Position numbers and translations under genes: made by a program. The notes below the pieces were generated by a model. The model was not told where the DNA came from and did not search any database. It saw only the letters and a list, made by a program, of their open reading frames with translations. 64,000 nucleotides of DNA, taken from the NCBI GenBank assembly GCA_038373885.1, contig JAWZYV010012400.1, forward strand, positions 62,001 through 126,000. Direction: 5' to 3'. Every line of letters starts with the position of its first letter. Position 1 is the first letter of the stretch. Positions 1-10,859 of the stretch are shown here, piece by piece. Source of the stretch: Cheiracanthium punctorium (taxonomy: Eukaryota > Arthropoda > Arachnida > Araneae > Cheiracanthiidae).

Positions 1-630
1 AGTTCAATGCGAATCACAAATAAAATGCGAATTCGAACAGAATTTGGAATGCAATATTTTACTTATTATGTGTCTGTTAATGTGGTTTCACTGCTCGACA
101 CCTCTTGTGATTTCATGAACTCGAATACGTTTTAATAATATAAATCCAGTAAAATTCTCAAAATTTGTATACCTCTCTGTTGTACACGTTCTGGGAGCAC
201 TTACGTCTAACACAGAAAGGGTCTTGTAAAAGTATATGTAAATGTTATAGGCACGTTTCATTTCCCAGGAAATTGACCAACTTAGAATTATGTCAAGTTG
301 GGAGATGTTGCTGAGTACTTTTTGAAATTTCAAATGTAAAAGGACACATCTGTGCTTAGAATTCGTTTGTTTTTCAATCTTGACGTAGGATTCTTTCTTA
401 TTATGTTAGTATAAATATGAATTATGTAAAAATTATTAATACAATTCATATGAAATTCACACGAGAGTTACGCAAGGAAAACTTGCAAAAGTACATAATA
501 CTTTTAAAAAAAAGAAAAATGTGTAAAGACTTCATTAAATGCAATAAAAAATTCCATTTTCCCAAAACTGTTTTATGATTGCGAAATTAATAACGTCATC
601 TAGATATCAGGAATTAATTTCGACAGTATG

Positions 631-762
631 AAGTTTACAAAATGGGAGAATTCCATTCCAGAAAAGTTTACAAAATGGGAGAATTCCATTCCAGAAAAGT
701 TTACAAAATGGGAGAATTCCATTCCAGAAAAGTTTACAAAATGGAAGAATTCCATTTCAGAA
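631..762. repeat. 33-bp minisatellite, four copies
   Basis: Four head-to-tail copies of a 33-bp unit start at 631, 664, 697 and 730. The first three are identical and the fourth has two changes (GGGAG to GGAAG, TTCC to TTTC). Because 33 is divisible by three, open frames run through it on both strands and give a repeated KFTKWENSIPE peptide; that is an artefact of the repeat, not evidence of a gene. Confidence 0.93.
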
Positions 763-2552
763 TGGCCAAAATTCCCAATTATCCGTAAAATCTCTTTTTG
801 CAACGGAATGGGGAGGAGGGGATGGGGTAAGCATCCAAAAGTGACGATCTCTCAGAGCTGCACCCCGCATTTTTTTTTTTTTTTTAAATATCGAACGACT
901 AAAGCACCCGTTCACATGCACTTTTGTACTAACATATACACTCGCTAACGGCCAGTGAAAAATAAATTTTGAAAAACCATTTTCCGTCCAATCCTTATCA
1001 AAAGTCCGGCAGGACATGGCTCTTATATGCGCATTCAAATACATTTATCCATAAACGCGGGGATAAATATATTATATACATATAAATGTATGTATGAAAA
1101 ACGGGAGAAAGAGATGGCTGAGTCTATTTAAATCCACGCGTGGAAAAGTTTAGGCAACTGGAAGTAAGTAGAGGGAACGCTTTGCTTTTAAAGTTTTCTT
1201 CAGAATAATAATAGAAAAGTATATACACAGAGAAAGCAGATATATTCCTATCGCGCGGGTGGAAATGTATATAAAAATTGCTCAAAAACTCTGGTTCCCA
1301 ATATCAGAAGAGGCGTCGAGTTTTAGTTTAAAGAAAGAAGAACCTTGCGCTGGTGTTTAGGTATATGTATATAAAATATAGATCCGGGTCAGGGAACCAT
1401 ATATATATTTATAGCCATACCCGCGCACAGCTTTCGTCTTGATACGAGAACCCAGACCCATCTCAGTAAATTTCCGTCATCTATGGAGGCCTTATCGGGG
1501 CCTTACGCTTCAGTAGGAATGCTGCTGCTCACTCAGCTCTTCTCTCTTTGCCCGGGTACGGCGACCGCCTCTCCACCACCCTCTGCGCCTCCCGCCAGTT
1601 TGATGATAAAACGGGCAAGTTTTCTACTGTACGTGTGTCCTCTGGTGATAGGGAAAAGGGTCCTGCCTCTATGCACTTTTTTTTTTTTTTTTTTTTTTTT
1701 GAGGCAAAAGCTATTCAGAGTCTGGAAAAGAGAAGAAGGAAACAGAAAAGAAAAGAGAAAAAAAAATGTCAAGTAATTTATACGGAAGTGTAAATTACAC
1801 CGCGATAGCGGTCCTGCGTGCGCCCCGCGGTCAGTTTGCGGTTCCGGGGCGTTACGTCTCTGTTTTAGAGTCGCGGGCTATTGAAAACTCCCCGAGTGGA
1901 ATAGATGCTGGTGATGTTGTTTAAATAGCTGATGGGTGGAGTAATATAGATGTAGGGGTGTACTGTTCAGAACTGATTTAGACACATCTAATTTTAGAAT
2001 TCCGTCACGGATTTAAAATTTTTGTCTTGGTTTCTTGAATGAAGAAGCGAGTTATTTTTGTTTCAAGTTATCGGAATTTCTAATTTTTGTTTTTAATCCA
2101 AATAAATTGTAATCCCCCAATTCTCTAAAAAAAGTTGAAAAATTTTTAAGGAAATATTTTTTCTTTAATTTTTAAAAAAATTTTATTCCCATATATTCAT
2201 TAGTTATTCATTTAATGTTTTTGTTAACAATACAGTTTTTTTTAATCCAAAGACATTTTGAAAATGCAGTTATTTAGTCCGTCAAAGCAAAAATATTTGA
2301 GGAATTTTACTTTGCTCTTACACGGACTTGTCCCGATCATGTTTCTCACCGTGATTGTATTCAAATATTAGAGATTTATCTAAAATAGACAGCTAATTCT
2401 TTATAATTCCAAAAACAATAATAATATTTGTATAGACCGTAAATATTTAATAAAAGAACCACTGAAGAATATCTTTAATTTTATATTTGCGCACTTCGAT
2501 CTGACAATAATGATGGTTGAAAAATCACTCAAAATACTGGTGTTAAACGATA

Positions 2553-2800
2553 AAGTAATTAAAAAACTTTGTAAAAAACACACATAAGAAGTAATAGGTA
2601 AGAGGATACACACGTTTCGTTCAAAAATTTCGTTCAAAAATCGCACGTTTCGTTCAAAGAACACAGGGAACTGTGTTCCCTGTGTTCTTTACGACGAGGG
2701 CTTGGACTGATGATGTTCAAAACAATTTTTGAACGAAACGTGCGTATCCTCTTACCTATTACTTCTTATGTGTGTTTTTTACAAAGTTTTTTAATTACTT
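2553..2800. mobile_element. Foldback element with 78-bp inverted arms
   Basis: The left arm 2553-2630 and right arm 2724-2800 are reverse complements with one mismatch seen. The spacer holds a second, 15-bp-arm palindrome at about 2657-2690 (AGAACACAGGGAAC … GTTCCCTGTGTTCT). A 14-bp direct repeat AATAATGATGGTTG lies at 2506-2519 and 2801-2814. The right copy abuts the arm; the left is 33 bp outside it. This could be an old target duplication or part of the duplicated unit. Near-perfect arms imply recent formation or gene conversion. No coding content. Confidence 0.88.
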
Positions 2801-3178
2801 AATAATGATGGTTGTCTTTTGAAGGTTTTTGGTATTCCAACATATTCAACTTTATTTCATGCTATGCCAACAACTGCATTTTATTCTCGGCTGGAGCTCT
2901 AAACATGTAGTGCTGCCATCTAGTGTGAATAAATATTAGTGAATTAAGAGATAAGGTTTCAAAACCGAGATAAAAAAAGCATTTTGCGGATGCACAGGTG
3001 TCCTTACCAGATAGATACGTTTCTCTTTCTCCTTCTAAAACACTATTATAATTGCTGAACGTTAAACGCTATTTCAGAATGTATATAAAAAAGAATTATT
3101 TACTTGTATGTCATGGTTTAAAAAAGTAGTAGCATTTTAAATCTAAAATTTATGTTTCTTGAAAACTATTCACATTGA

Positions 3179-3190
3179 AAATAAGATTCA
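3179..3190. repeat. Target-site duplication, left of SINE
   Basis: AAATAAGATTCA, an exact match to 3472-3483 on the other side of the SINE. Confidence 0.88.
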
Positions 3191-3471
3191 CCAATGTGTA
3201 GCACAGTGGTTAAACCCACTGACATTGGGAGATGGCTCAAGTGGAGGAACAGGGTTCTGTCCTCTCGCGGGGCCGTCGGTCTAGCGGTCTGGAGTTTTGG
3301 GCGGTTTTCTCCAGATGTAACGTGAATACGCGCTAGATACCCAGAAAAGTCCTCCCCCAAGGCATTTGACCCCCCCTTGTGTTTGTCCTTTCTTTGACGT
3401 GGATTTATAAGCGGTTCCTCGTGAGCAAGCACACAAATCCGAATATGTGTTCCAACAACAGCAACAACAAC
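3191..3471 (+). mobile_element. tRNA-derived SINE, complete copy
   Basis: The head has a tRNA-type RNA polymerase III A box TAGCACAGTGG at 3199-3209 and a B-box-like GGTTCTGTCC at 3253-3262. The body contains CTCCAGATGTAACGTGAATA, shared with the copy at 10185-10420. It ends in an (AAC)n-rich tail at about 3453-3471. It is flanked by a perfect 12-bp target duplication AAATAAGATTCA at 3179-3190 and 3472-3483, typical of LINE-driven insertion. Confidence 0.9.
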
Positions 3472-3483
3472 AAATAAGATTCA
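3472..3483. repeat. Target-site duplication, right of SINE
   Basis: AAATAAGATTCA directly after the AAC-rich tail. Confidence 0.88.
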
Positions 3484-3569
3484 GTGAGACTTGGTACTTA
3501 GTGGAAGACTTTTCAAGAAGGGATTGCTTTTATGTTTTCAAAGTACTTAGGTAGGTCTAGAGAGAGGAA

Positions 3570-3681
3570 TTTTTTTGAAAAATTTGTCTTGTATTTAATT
3601 GGCAATTGGTAGTCAAGAAACAAAACTTGCAATATCTTTTTGCTGTTGTATTTTTTTGAAAAATTTGTCTTGTATTTAATT
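3570..3681. repeat. 31-bp direct repeat pair around one inverted-repeat arm
   Basis: An identical 31-bp sequence, seven T's then GAAAAATTTGTCTTG and so on, occurs at 3570-3600 and 3651-3681. Between the copies is the 3599-3647 arm whose inverted partner is at 4495-4543. This suggests a local duplication or insertion event. Confidence 0.88.
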
Positions 3682-4543
3682 TATATATTGAAGGAAATAT
3701 TCAAAAGACTGACTAGGTAAATTAATTCTAGCTGACAAACAGGTTGATTCGCATTTTGGGGACTCAGATCACAATTAAGCTGAGATAGTTGATCTTTACA
3801 AAGAGATTCCTTAAAGCATACAACAGCACAAACTTCTGCAAAGACGTTAACGCAATGAAACAAAAAAGAACTCAGACCGGTATCAATCAGTGACAGCGAA
3901 ATTGATGTTTTAAATTTTGAACTTGCACTTTTTGCCTGTAAAAAAAGTAGAAAACAGAAAAAAAAGTATTTACATGCAGGTAAAAGAAAATAAAATCTTC
4001 TCAAACCGATCCCACAATGTTTAGAAACCCTGTATGCGATGAGAACAGAAATAGGAATTCAGGTACACTGGATTCATTTTCAGGCATGTACGCAATGCAT
4101 ATATTGAAGGAAAACAGTCAGTTGAAAATGGTATTTGTAACTTGATACCATCCAAACAAAATTTTTTCCATACCGATGGTTGTGAGACGAGAAATAAGAC
4201 TGTGACATCTCGCTTAGCCACTGCAAATTTTTGCACTGTCACGCAAAATCCCTATTTGTAGTATTCAGAAATAGACCTGTCTCGTTTTGCAAATCTCTCT
4301 CTGGCATACATGTCTACTCTTTCAAGAACTCAAACACAGAGCAATGAATAATGTTATAGCTAAATACAGGACCATAAAATTTTCTTCGGCATCAGCCTCA
4401 ACGTACAGTGAGTGTTTTTTATCTTTGTCAGAGTGTCTCGAAGTACAGATTTGATTACTGAGCTGAAAGCTAAACCCTTTTCACATTTTAGAGAAACAGC
4501 AAAAAGATATTGCAAGTTTTGTTTCTTGACTACCAATTGCCAA
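3599..4543. repeat. 49-bp perfect inverted repeat, 847 bp apart
   Basis: 3599-3647 and 4495-4543 are exact reverse complements (GGCAATTGGTAGTCAAGAAA and following). The enclosed segment has no recognised gene. It includes a degraded GAGACGAGAC-family copy near 4236-4320. It may be a non-autonomous DNA element with these ends, or the product of an inversion. Confidence 0.85.
4236..4320 (-). mobile_element. Degraded copy of the GAGACGAGAC (hAT-type MITE) family
   Basis: It contains GCAAAATCCCTAT, TGTCTCGTTTTGCAAATCTC and a TCTGGCAT-like end in the same order as the copy at 56586-56743. It is heavily mutated and the ends are not defined. Confidence 0.6.
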
Positions 4544-5007
4544 ACATACCAATCAAAGGCGGATGCGCAAATATATTTTTGGGTCGCTCAAATCAGAATT
4601 GCTTGGAATATGTCATTGTTATCCGAATGCCTGCTTTAGTATAAATATATTTCTCTCAGGCAGGGAGCGCCCCCTAAGACCCCTCCCCCCCCTCCCCTGG
4701 ATCCGCTTTTGATACCAATCGAAAACATGATTGATATAAAGAAATGGAAAATTTATTATGTATTCCAAACTTATAATAATGTTAGTCTAATAAATCAAAC
4801 TGCTGAAACGTTTATCTCACAGAGTACTCCCCCCCCCCGCATATTTTCGCACATGATGATACTTTGACAAAATCAGTTTTCATTTTGGGATGGAAATTTC
4901 TTCTCAAAACGTTATCACAATATGTTTTTGTACTTGAAAGTCCATTTACTCAAAATTACACCTATGTGTTAAATTATATACCTATGTACAAAAAAGTGTT
5001 TAAGTAC

Positions 5008-5236
5008 CTTTTTTAGTGGGTAGGCCATTGTCGAGAGTTGGCACAGGAGGTGTGACGTAACTTGTGGGCGGTATGGCGCTCCCAAAAGCTCCTGTGGTCC
5101 CATACCAGGGCCCCGGCCTCGGCCACCCCTGTCCGTTGAGCATGCGCAGCTTGTCGTAGACAGCATCCTGCGCCTGGACTTGGGCCTGTTCTTTCTGGGC
5201 TGCCAGATTACGTAACACTCTGTTTATGGACGAAAC
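5008..5236 (-). CDS. Pax6: Pax6 exon: end of paired domain plus linker
   Basis: This is the next Pax6 exon. It opens with [12 protein letters not shown], the third helix of the RED subdomain, and so completes the paired domain begun at 30657-31003 (…NDSVPS + VSSINRV…). It continues with [20 protein letters not shown] and [19 protein letters not shown], then a Pro/Thr-rich stretch ending [21 protein letters not shown] followed by a W/P/G-rich tract is a conserved linker feature of Pax6 across animals. The minus-strand acceptor TTCAATTTTAG ends at 5237. The donor AAAAAAG|GTACTT lies at 5008/5007, leaving phase 1. The length is 229 nt, 76 codons plus one base. The remaining linker and homeodomain exons must lie left of position 1; nothing like a homeodomain is visible in the window. 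Later exons being absent is a window-edge effect, not a sign of a broken gene. Confidence 0.96.
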
Positions 5237-8200
5237 CTAAAATTGAAAAAAAAAAGGGAAAATGAAAAAGAAGCAATAGAAGGATTTTTGACGACAACTT
5301 CAAGTTACTACTAACAAATCTGAATATATGAAGGCTTTTAATGTTTTGTACCTCACACACTTAGAACCACTGAGCCATTTTATTGCACATTCTTGATCGT
5401 TACCAGAATACTTGATAGTAAAGAATTTACGGCGAAATTGTTTTATTTTTCCTTTTAGAAAATTAATTACATTTTAAAGAAACAAAGGGAGACTTTGGCT
5501 ATATCTTAAAAGCTACAGATTTTGCTGGACAAAACAGCAAGTACTTACAGAAGAAATTACAAAACTCTGTCCAGGAATTTTACTGTGTAAAAAAAAAGTC
5601 CAGCTTTGAATATCGTGCGTCTTTCATTTAAAAAAAAAAAAAAAAACGGCTCCAAGTTTTTACGTTTCTGAATTCCCGAGGCCTCTAATATTTCAAAACA
5701 AAACGCAATTTAAAAAATGGTAAAATTTTCAGATAGTAAAATCCACCGTAGAATAAAAATCATGAATTCCTGAAACATTTCTTTTTTTTTAAATCTGTAA
5801 AGGGGTAAGAAAAAAGATACTTTCTAATTTCCACTCGATGTTTGAAGAACTGAGTATGAAGAAATGAAAAAATTCCACATACACTTCTTCAGTATTTGCT
5901 TATCCACCCGGGTGTGATTCTTTACAATGAGTTGAGAAGAGTTATTTTTCGATAGAAGTTACTTTTAACTCTTTTTTTCACAAGTTGGCAATTTTTTTTT
6001 CGCCTTTTTCAGAACTCTGTATCTTTTGAAGTATTTTAAAAGTTGTAAAAGAATGTGTCGAGTTTTTCGGGAAAAAGTTCTTGGAAGATCCATTAAAAAA
6101 GATCACCCATTCGCCCCCTCTTTCTTCTCTGCCCCCCCTTCTCCTCCTGTGATACTTAAAATCACGCGTAAGACATATACAATGTACAAAACCATTAGTG
6201 GCTAATCAAAGAGAAAATTTTTTCACCATAAATTGCTTTTAGATAAAGCTATTATTTGCTGACATGCCTAGCTAAGCTGGAGCAATTTATCTATATATAA
6301 CTTTTTTTAAAAATTCCTATGGAAAAAAAATCACCTTTGCCGACGTCTTTATGAGAGAACTGCCCGAGCAAATAACGTATGTCCATTAAGCACAGTTGCG
6401 AGGCAAAACAAGCTGAAAACCGAGCTATGGCCAGGCGGGCGTAAAACGCACTTAGCGAGGTGCAGGGACTATGACAAAAAAAAAAAAAAGAAAAAAAAAA
6501 AAAGGAATAAAGAAAGAGGACAGAAAAAAAAGCTCACTGGTCTCTGTATTTGTGAACGCTGCCGTAAAGCGGAAAATTTCTAATGATTTTCCAGCTCTTA
6601 CGGGAAAAAAAGGCTAAAAAACTTTCCTTTTTTTTTCATCGGGCTCTATTCTTTTTAACTCTTCCGTCGCTGAAAAATTTTTAGGTATCTATCTTTCAAT
6701 ATTGTTCAACGATAGAGTGGCAATCTGTTTTCCGACTATTTTCACAATGACAATTCCCGCTAATTAAGCGCATGAAAAGAAAGTTGGCGTTTTTTTAATT
6801 TTTTATCCTCCCCTTTTTCTCTTTTTCACGTGTTTTATTATTATCTAAGCTTTTTTTCTCCTCTCTCTCTCTCTGGTGCTTAGAGTAAAAATTCCGATTG
6901 GAAAGATCTTGATTCCTGCAGCATCCTCTCCTCTATCACAGCCTAGTCCACAAACCCCTCCACTCTTTTCTATACTAAACCCTCTCACCCCCTCCCCCTT
7001 CGGCTCTTTTATTCTTTCTTTTTTATTTCTTTTTGTTTTAATCTTTCATTATCTTTTTCAACAACTTTTTCCCCCCTCTCTTTTTTTTTCTCGTTAATTT
7101 TCTCTGTTCCTTTGTTCTTTCGAAATCGTGGATCCTTTTCATTAGCACCGTAAAAATAATAACGAGAAAAAGGTACAAAAATATTCTGGTGGAAAAAAAA
7201 AAAATTATGTGTATATAAAGTAAAGAAAGAGAAAAAAATATATATCGTAGGTAAATTGGGAGAGATCGAAAAAAAAAAAAATTATAAGCGAAAAAAATTA
7301 CTGCCTTAAGACTAAAAAAAAAATAATAATAATTAAAGAAAAGGAAAGATGCGAGATAAGAACAAGAAAGGTTTTAGCCCGAACCAAAATAAAATAAAGA
7401 GATAAAAAAAATTAAAAGATTAGTGGAGGAAATTTTTCAGCCAATTAAAAATGCACTCGATCTAGATTTAATTGTGTAAGCCTTGTTAGGTACGATGGCT
7501 GAGTAGTCAGTGTCGGTTTTTCTTTTCTTTTTCCTCATTTTTTTCCGTAAGCACCCCCCTTCCCAATCAGTTAATACGAAGCACGTTGATAAAGTCTCCG
7601 CAATTCTTTTTTATGAACAATAGAGAGGCATAAAAAATTTTTTTAGAGGAAATATACCGGAGGAAGATAGAATGCTAATAGGGGAAAAAGAAGTAGGGGG
7701 GGGATTGGTTAAGAATGAAAAGATAGTTCGTCTTTTGTGCGATACTGAATTCTTAAATTGAGCTGGAGGACTCATTTATGGAGTTATTTCCACGCTTCGG
7801 TTCGAATCGAAACACAGGTAAAGTGGAATCTCGTTTGTCGTTTTCTTCATAAACAGAGAATTAAAAGGAAAGAATTTGTAATAAACAAATAAATAAAAAA
7901 TAAATATAAAGAGAATTGCAATTTGCGGAAAGATTGAAAAAAAAAAGAGTAAAAGAGAAAGTAAAACACTTTAGAATCAGAAGAAGATAATATCATGCTT
8001 TTCAATCTTTTACAAAATGTTATTGAGGATATTTGTTTATAAAAGAAAATTACAAAATGAAGATTAAAGTGTGATACATTTGTGGGCAAGAATGCATTTG
8101 GGTGAATTGACGCAATTTTTAAAGTATTTCTTTACATTAATGTATTTCTTAATATTTTGACAAGGAGTTCTTATTTTTGTAGAAAAGTGTTGTCACTGGA

Positions 8201-10184
8201 GTACTTTTTGGACTGTAAAAAAAGAATAAATTAAATAAAAGTATTTACGTTTAGTAAAGTTAATACAAAAAACAAAGCTATTCCAAACTAGAGAGCACTT
8301 TTAATTTTATAATAATGCTATATAATTTAAAGAAGCATTATAAAAAGTTCTCTGATTGAGATTTCTGTAAATGAAAAATTTTCCATTGCGTAAAAATCTT
8401 GTTTAGTAATGCGTTTACGCAAATATGTATTAGAAATGAATTACTAAATCTTTTACGTAACAGTGAATTGACTCCTGCCCAAACCATCAAATGTATCGCA
8501 AAGGTAGTTAAAGGGCAGTGCGATATTCATTTCTGTTTTCATTAATGGTAAAAGCGATATGAATGATACTTATCATTAATTTTTCTTCTAGAACGTATAA
8601 TTCAGTACAGATTTATTTATTTATTTTTATATCGTTCTTGTTTCGAGCGTGTGCGCGAAATCTCCGTCAAAAAACCAGTGCAAGAAAAAAGTTATTCTTT
8701 TACTTTTCAAAAATAAGGGGAAATTTTAAGAAAATACTCTTTTTATGTTGCGAAATGCTTATAAACTAAAAATTTCAAATACAGAATCACAAAGTCATAT
8801 TGATACATAATGCAGAATTTTAATAACCCTCAAAAAAATATTTTTTCTAATTACTTTCTGCGTTCTATATCTCACAGTGAATTTTAGGTTGCGCGTGGGA
8901 GCTTCAGCGGAAAGCACTCCAAAACCGTAACGGAATTTCCGTGGCCATTTTGAACGGAAGAGAACGTGACGTAAGAAGACCGACTATACACAAAAATAAC
9001 ATGAGAAATATTCCGGAAAATGTCGAAAGAAGGACCACAAAAATAATGGTCACGTCTCAAAAACATCATTAATAGCAAAAAATAAATAAATAAAAAATAA
9101 AGAGAGAGAGAGATAAGAGAAAACTGGAGGACCTGGAAAAGAGGATAAAAATGTGTTCTCTTCATACTTTTTTGTGCCTATGAAAGAGAAAAGAAAAAAA
9201 TAAAGAAGTTGATGACTGCCGCTCAGAGAGAAGATAACTTATAAGCTACATAAGAATGCTCGAAAAAGTTATATTAATTTCTTTTTTCGATATATTTATT
9301 TATTTACTCGTCCCTCATTATGTAATTTCTAGCAAAACTCGACAAGGGTTTGTAACAATTAGTGGCAAGTTCGTTTAAGAGTCATAAGGATACTTTTGAC
9401 GCTTTTAAGATGATTCTGGTGTTCTTCCTGAGATGTAATTTTCTTTACCTCTAAGTCTCACAAGAGTTAAACAGTTTTAAAACAAAAATTATTCTTGTTA
9501 AGTTTTTTTTGTCCATGTACTCCAATTTTTTTTCGCTTCTGTTTAGATTACCTCTGAAACAATCGTGAAATGCGAAAAACGCGTTATATTTCTGCCATAA
9601 AAATATTAGAATATTTTTTCACTGTGCATTGTAAATTTTGCATTAAGAAGTTGTCTATATTTGGAAAGAGAGCGCGAGTCTTCAAAGTACATTGACCAGC
9701 TTATCTACATTCACTTCGTATTTGAATTCTACATTAAAAAATAGAAAATGCAAATACAAATTTTTATTCATTTCGGGTGATAATAATATTAAAAGCTTCT
9801 TTTGCTAATAGTTGGGAATAATATTAAAGTCTTCTTTTTTCTGGTGTGAATGAACTGGTTAAATCCGGATTTCCCGATTAAATATTAAGCCCATATCTCA
9901 TACACTAAAACGAAAGGGGGATGAGCAGGCTTCACTATCCCATCCCCAATTGAAACTTTTATGAATCAACTATTCCGCACATTGGGGCCGCTTAATAAGA
10001 TTAAAATTTTATTTGCGCAACATGCCCTGAGTTCTTCATCATTTCTAGAAAAATTCAAACTTATATATAATTTCAAAAGCAAATGGAACTCCCATCAACC
10101 ATACATTATTGCATTTACGCAGTTCCGGAAATAAATGTCACATTATATATAAGGATTTAATCCAGTTCTGTGATTTGTTTGATT
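5237..10184. other. Intronic DNA, no gene recognised
   Basis: This stretch is AT-rich with many A and T homopolymers (for example about 5630-5646, 6475-6505, 7190-7205). Pyrimidine-rich tracts occupy about 6790-7120, including (CT)n near 6860. Balanced patches at about 6350-6480 and 6540-6790 contain homeodomain-type TAATTA cores (CTAATTAAGCG near 6760) and could be conserved regulatory DNA. 8880-8990 is another balanced patch with a GTGACGTAA motif. A GAGAGAGAGAGA run lies near 9100. Short open frames here look accidental. Confidence 0.6.
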
Positions 10185-10420
10185 AAGGCAAAGCTACACT
10201 AAGACAATCTGCCAAGGATGGCGGGGATACCTTGGCAGGAGGAATGGAATTTTTCAGGGGTTATAAAGCGTATTCACGTTACATCTGGAGAAAATCTATA
10301 CCGAAACTCAAGACCGTTAGATTGACAGCCGCGCGATGGGACCCGAACCCGAGACCTTCACACTTCGGGCGTCTACCATTTTCAGTGACATAAACACTGT
10401 GCCGTGGTGAGGCTGATTAA
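10185..10420 (-). mobile_element. tRNA-derived SINE, second diverged copy
   Basis: On the minus strand the order matches the SINE at 3191: an A-box-like CACGGCACAGTG near 10394-10405, a B box GGTTCGGGTCC at 10339-10349, then CTCCAGATGTAACGTGAATA. The tail is less clear. TGATTAA on both sides is a possible short target duplication, weak evidence. It is more diverged than the first copy. Confidence 0.82.
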
Positions 10421-10579
10421 ATCTGAATTTTTATCACATCGAATGCACATATGAGCTAATGTGGTAACAAATATATGTACTAATATGCTAATATGTAACT
10501 AATTGTTATTATTAATGTGAATTTTCAATAAAATAGTATTGATGTTACTAAAAATATGGTAACAAAATCGCAGTCCTTA

Positions 10580-10702
10580 ATTTTGCGAGACTCGCGAGAC
10601 GAGACAGGCAATTTCTCTGCGAAACGCCAGACGAGACAGTGTTTGCAAGATGAGACGAGACATTCCTGTTTCTCGTCTCGCGTCCATCTCTACTCCCAGC
10701 TT
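10580..10702. mobile_element. GAGACGAGAC-family element copy
   Basis: It has several GAGACGAGACA motifs in plus orientation and ends with TCTCGTCTCGCGTCCATCTC, the inverted terminal repeat seen in the complete copy at 50336-50472. The left end is not resolved. Confidence 0.75.
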
Positions 10703-10859
10703 CCCCACTGCTACGTCAGTGGAAGTACGTTTCTTTCGTGCCTTAAATATATTCACAAATAAAAGCCTACTTCAATTTTCACAGGTATTGGTAGTTGTAT
10801 TTATAATGTGTCTATTATTTGCCTAAATTGAACTGTCGATATATTTTGCAATCTTTTTT

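Larger units (their letters stand above)
1..5007 (-). other. Pax6: Pax6 intron downstream of the linker exon (incomplete)
   Basis: The intron begins at the donor GTACTT (5007) and runs out of the window at position 1 without a recognisable homeodomain exon. Repeats inside it are listed separately. 1-600 is plain AT-rich sequence. 1430-1960 is a GC-richer patch interrupted by poly-T (about 1677-1700) with GC-rich stretches at about 1500-1600 and 1800-1900. 2815-3178 and 4544-4990 hold nothing recognisable beyond short C-runs; the C-rich stretch at 4665-4705 resembles ends of degenerate mobile elements, weakly. Confidence 0.8.

Noticed and set aside
628..948. Open frames on both strands with repeated KFTKWENSIPE / FSHFVNFSGME peptides
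   Set aside because: Produced by a 33-bp tandem repeat divisible by three; no start context, splice sites or similarity.
1483..1776. 97-codon plus frame beginning MEALSGPYASVGMLLLTQLF, signal-peptide-like
   Set aside because: Runs into poly-T encoding poly-Phe and Lys-rich sequence; no similarity and an equal frame on the other strand.
4969..5007. Extension of the linker exon beyond PTKK
   Set aside because: The sequence AAG|GTACTT is a good donor and the read-through frame ends at once.
10330..10420. Possible tRNA gene from A and B boxes
   Set aside because: Does not fold as a full cloverleaf by eye and shares its body with the SINE at 3191, so it is a SINE head.
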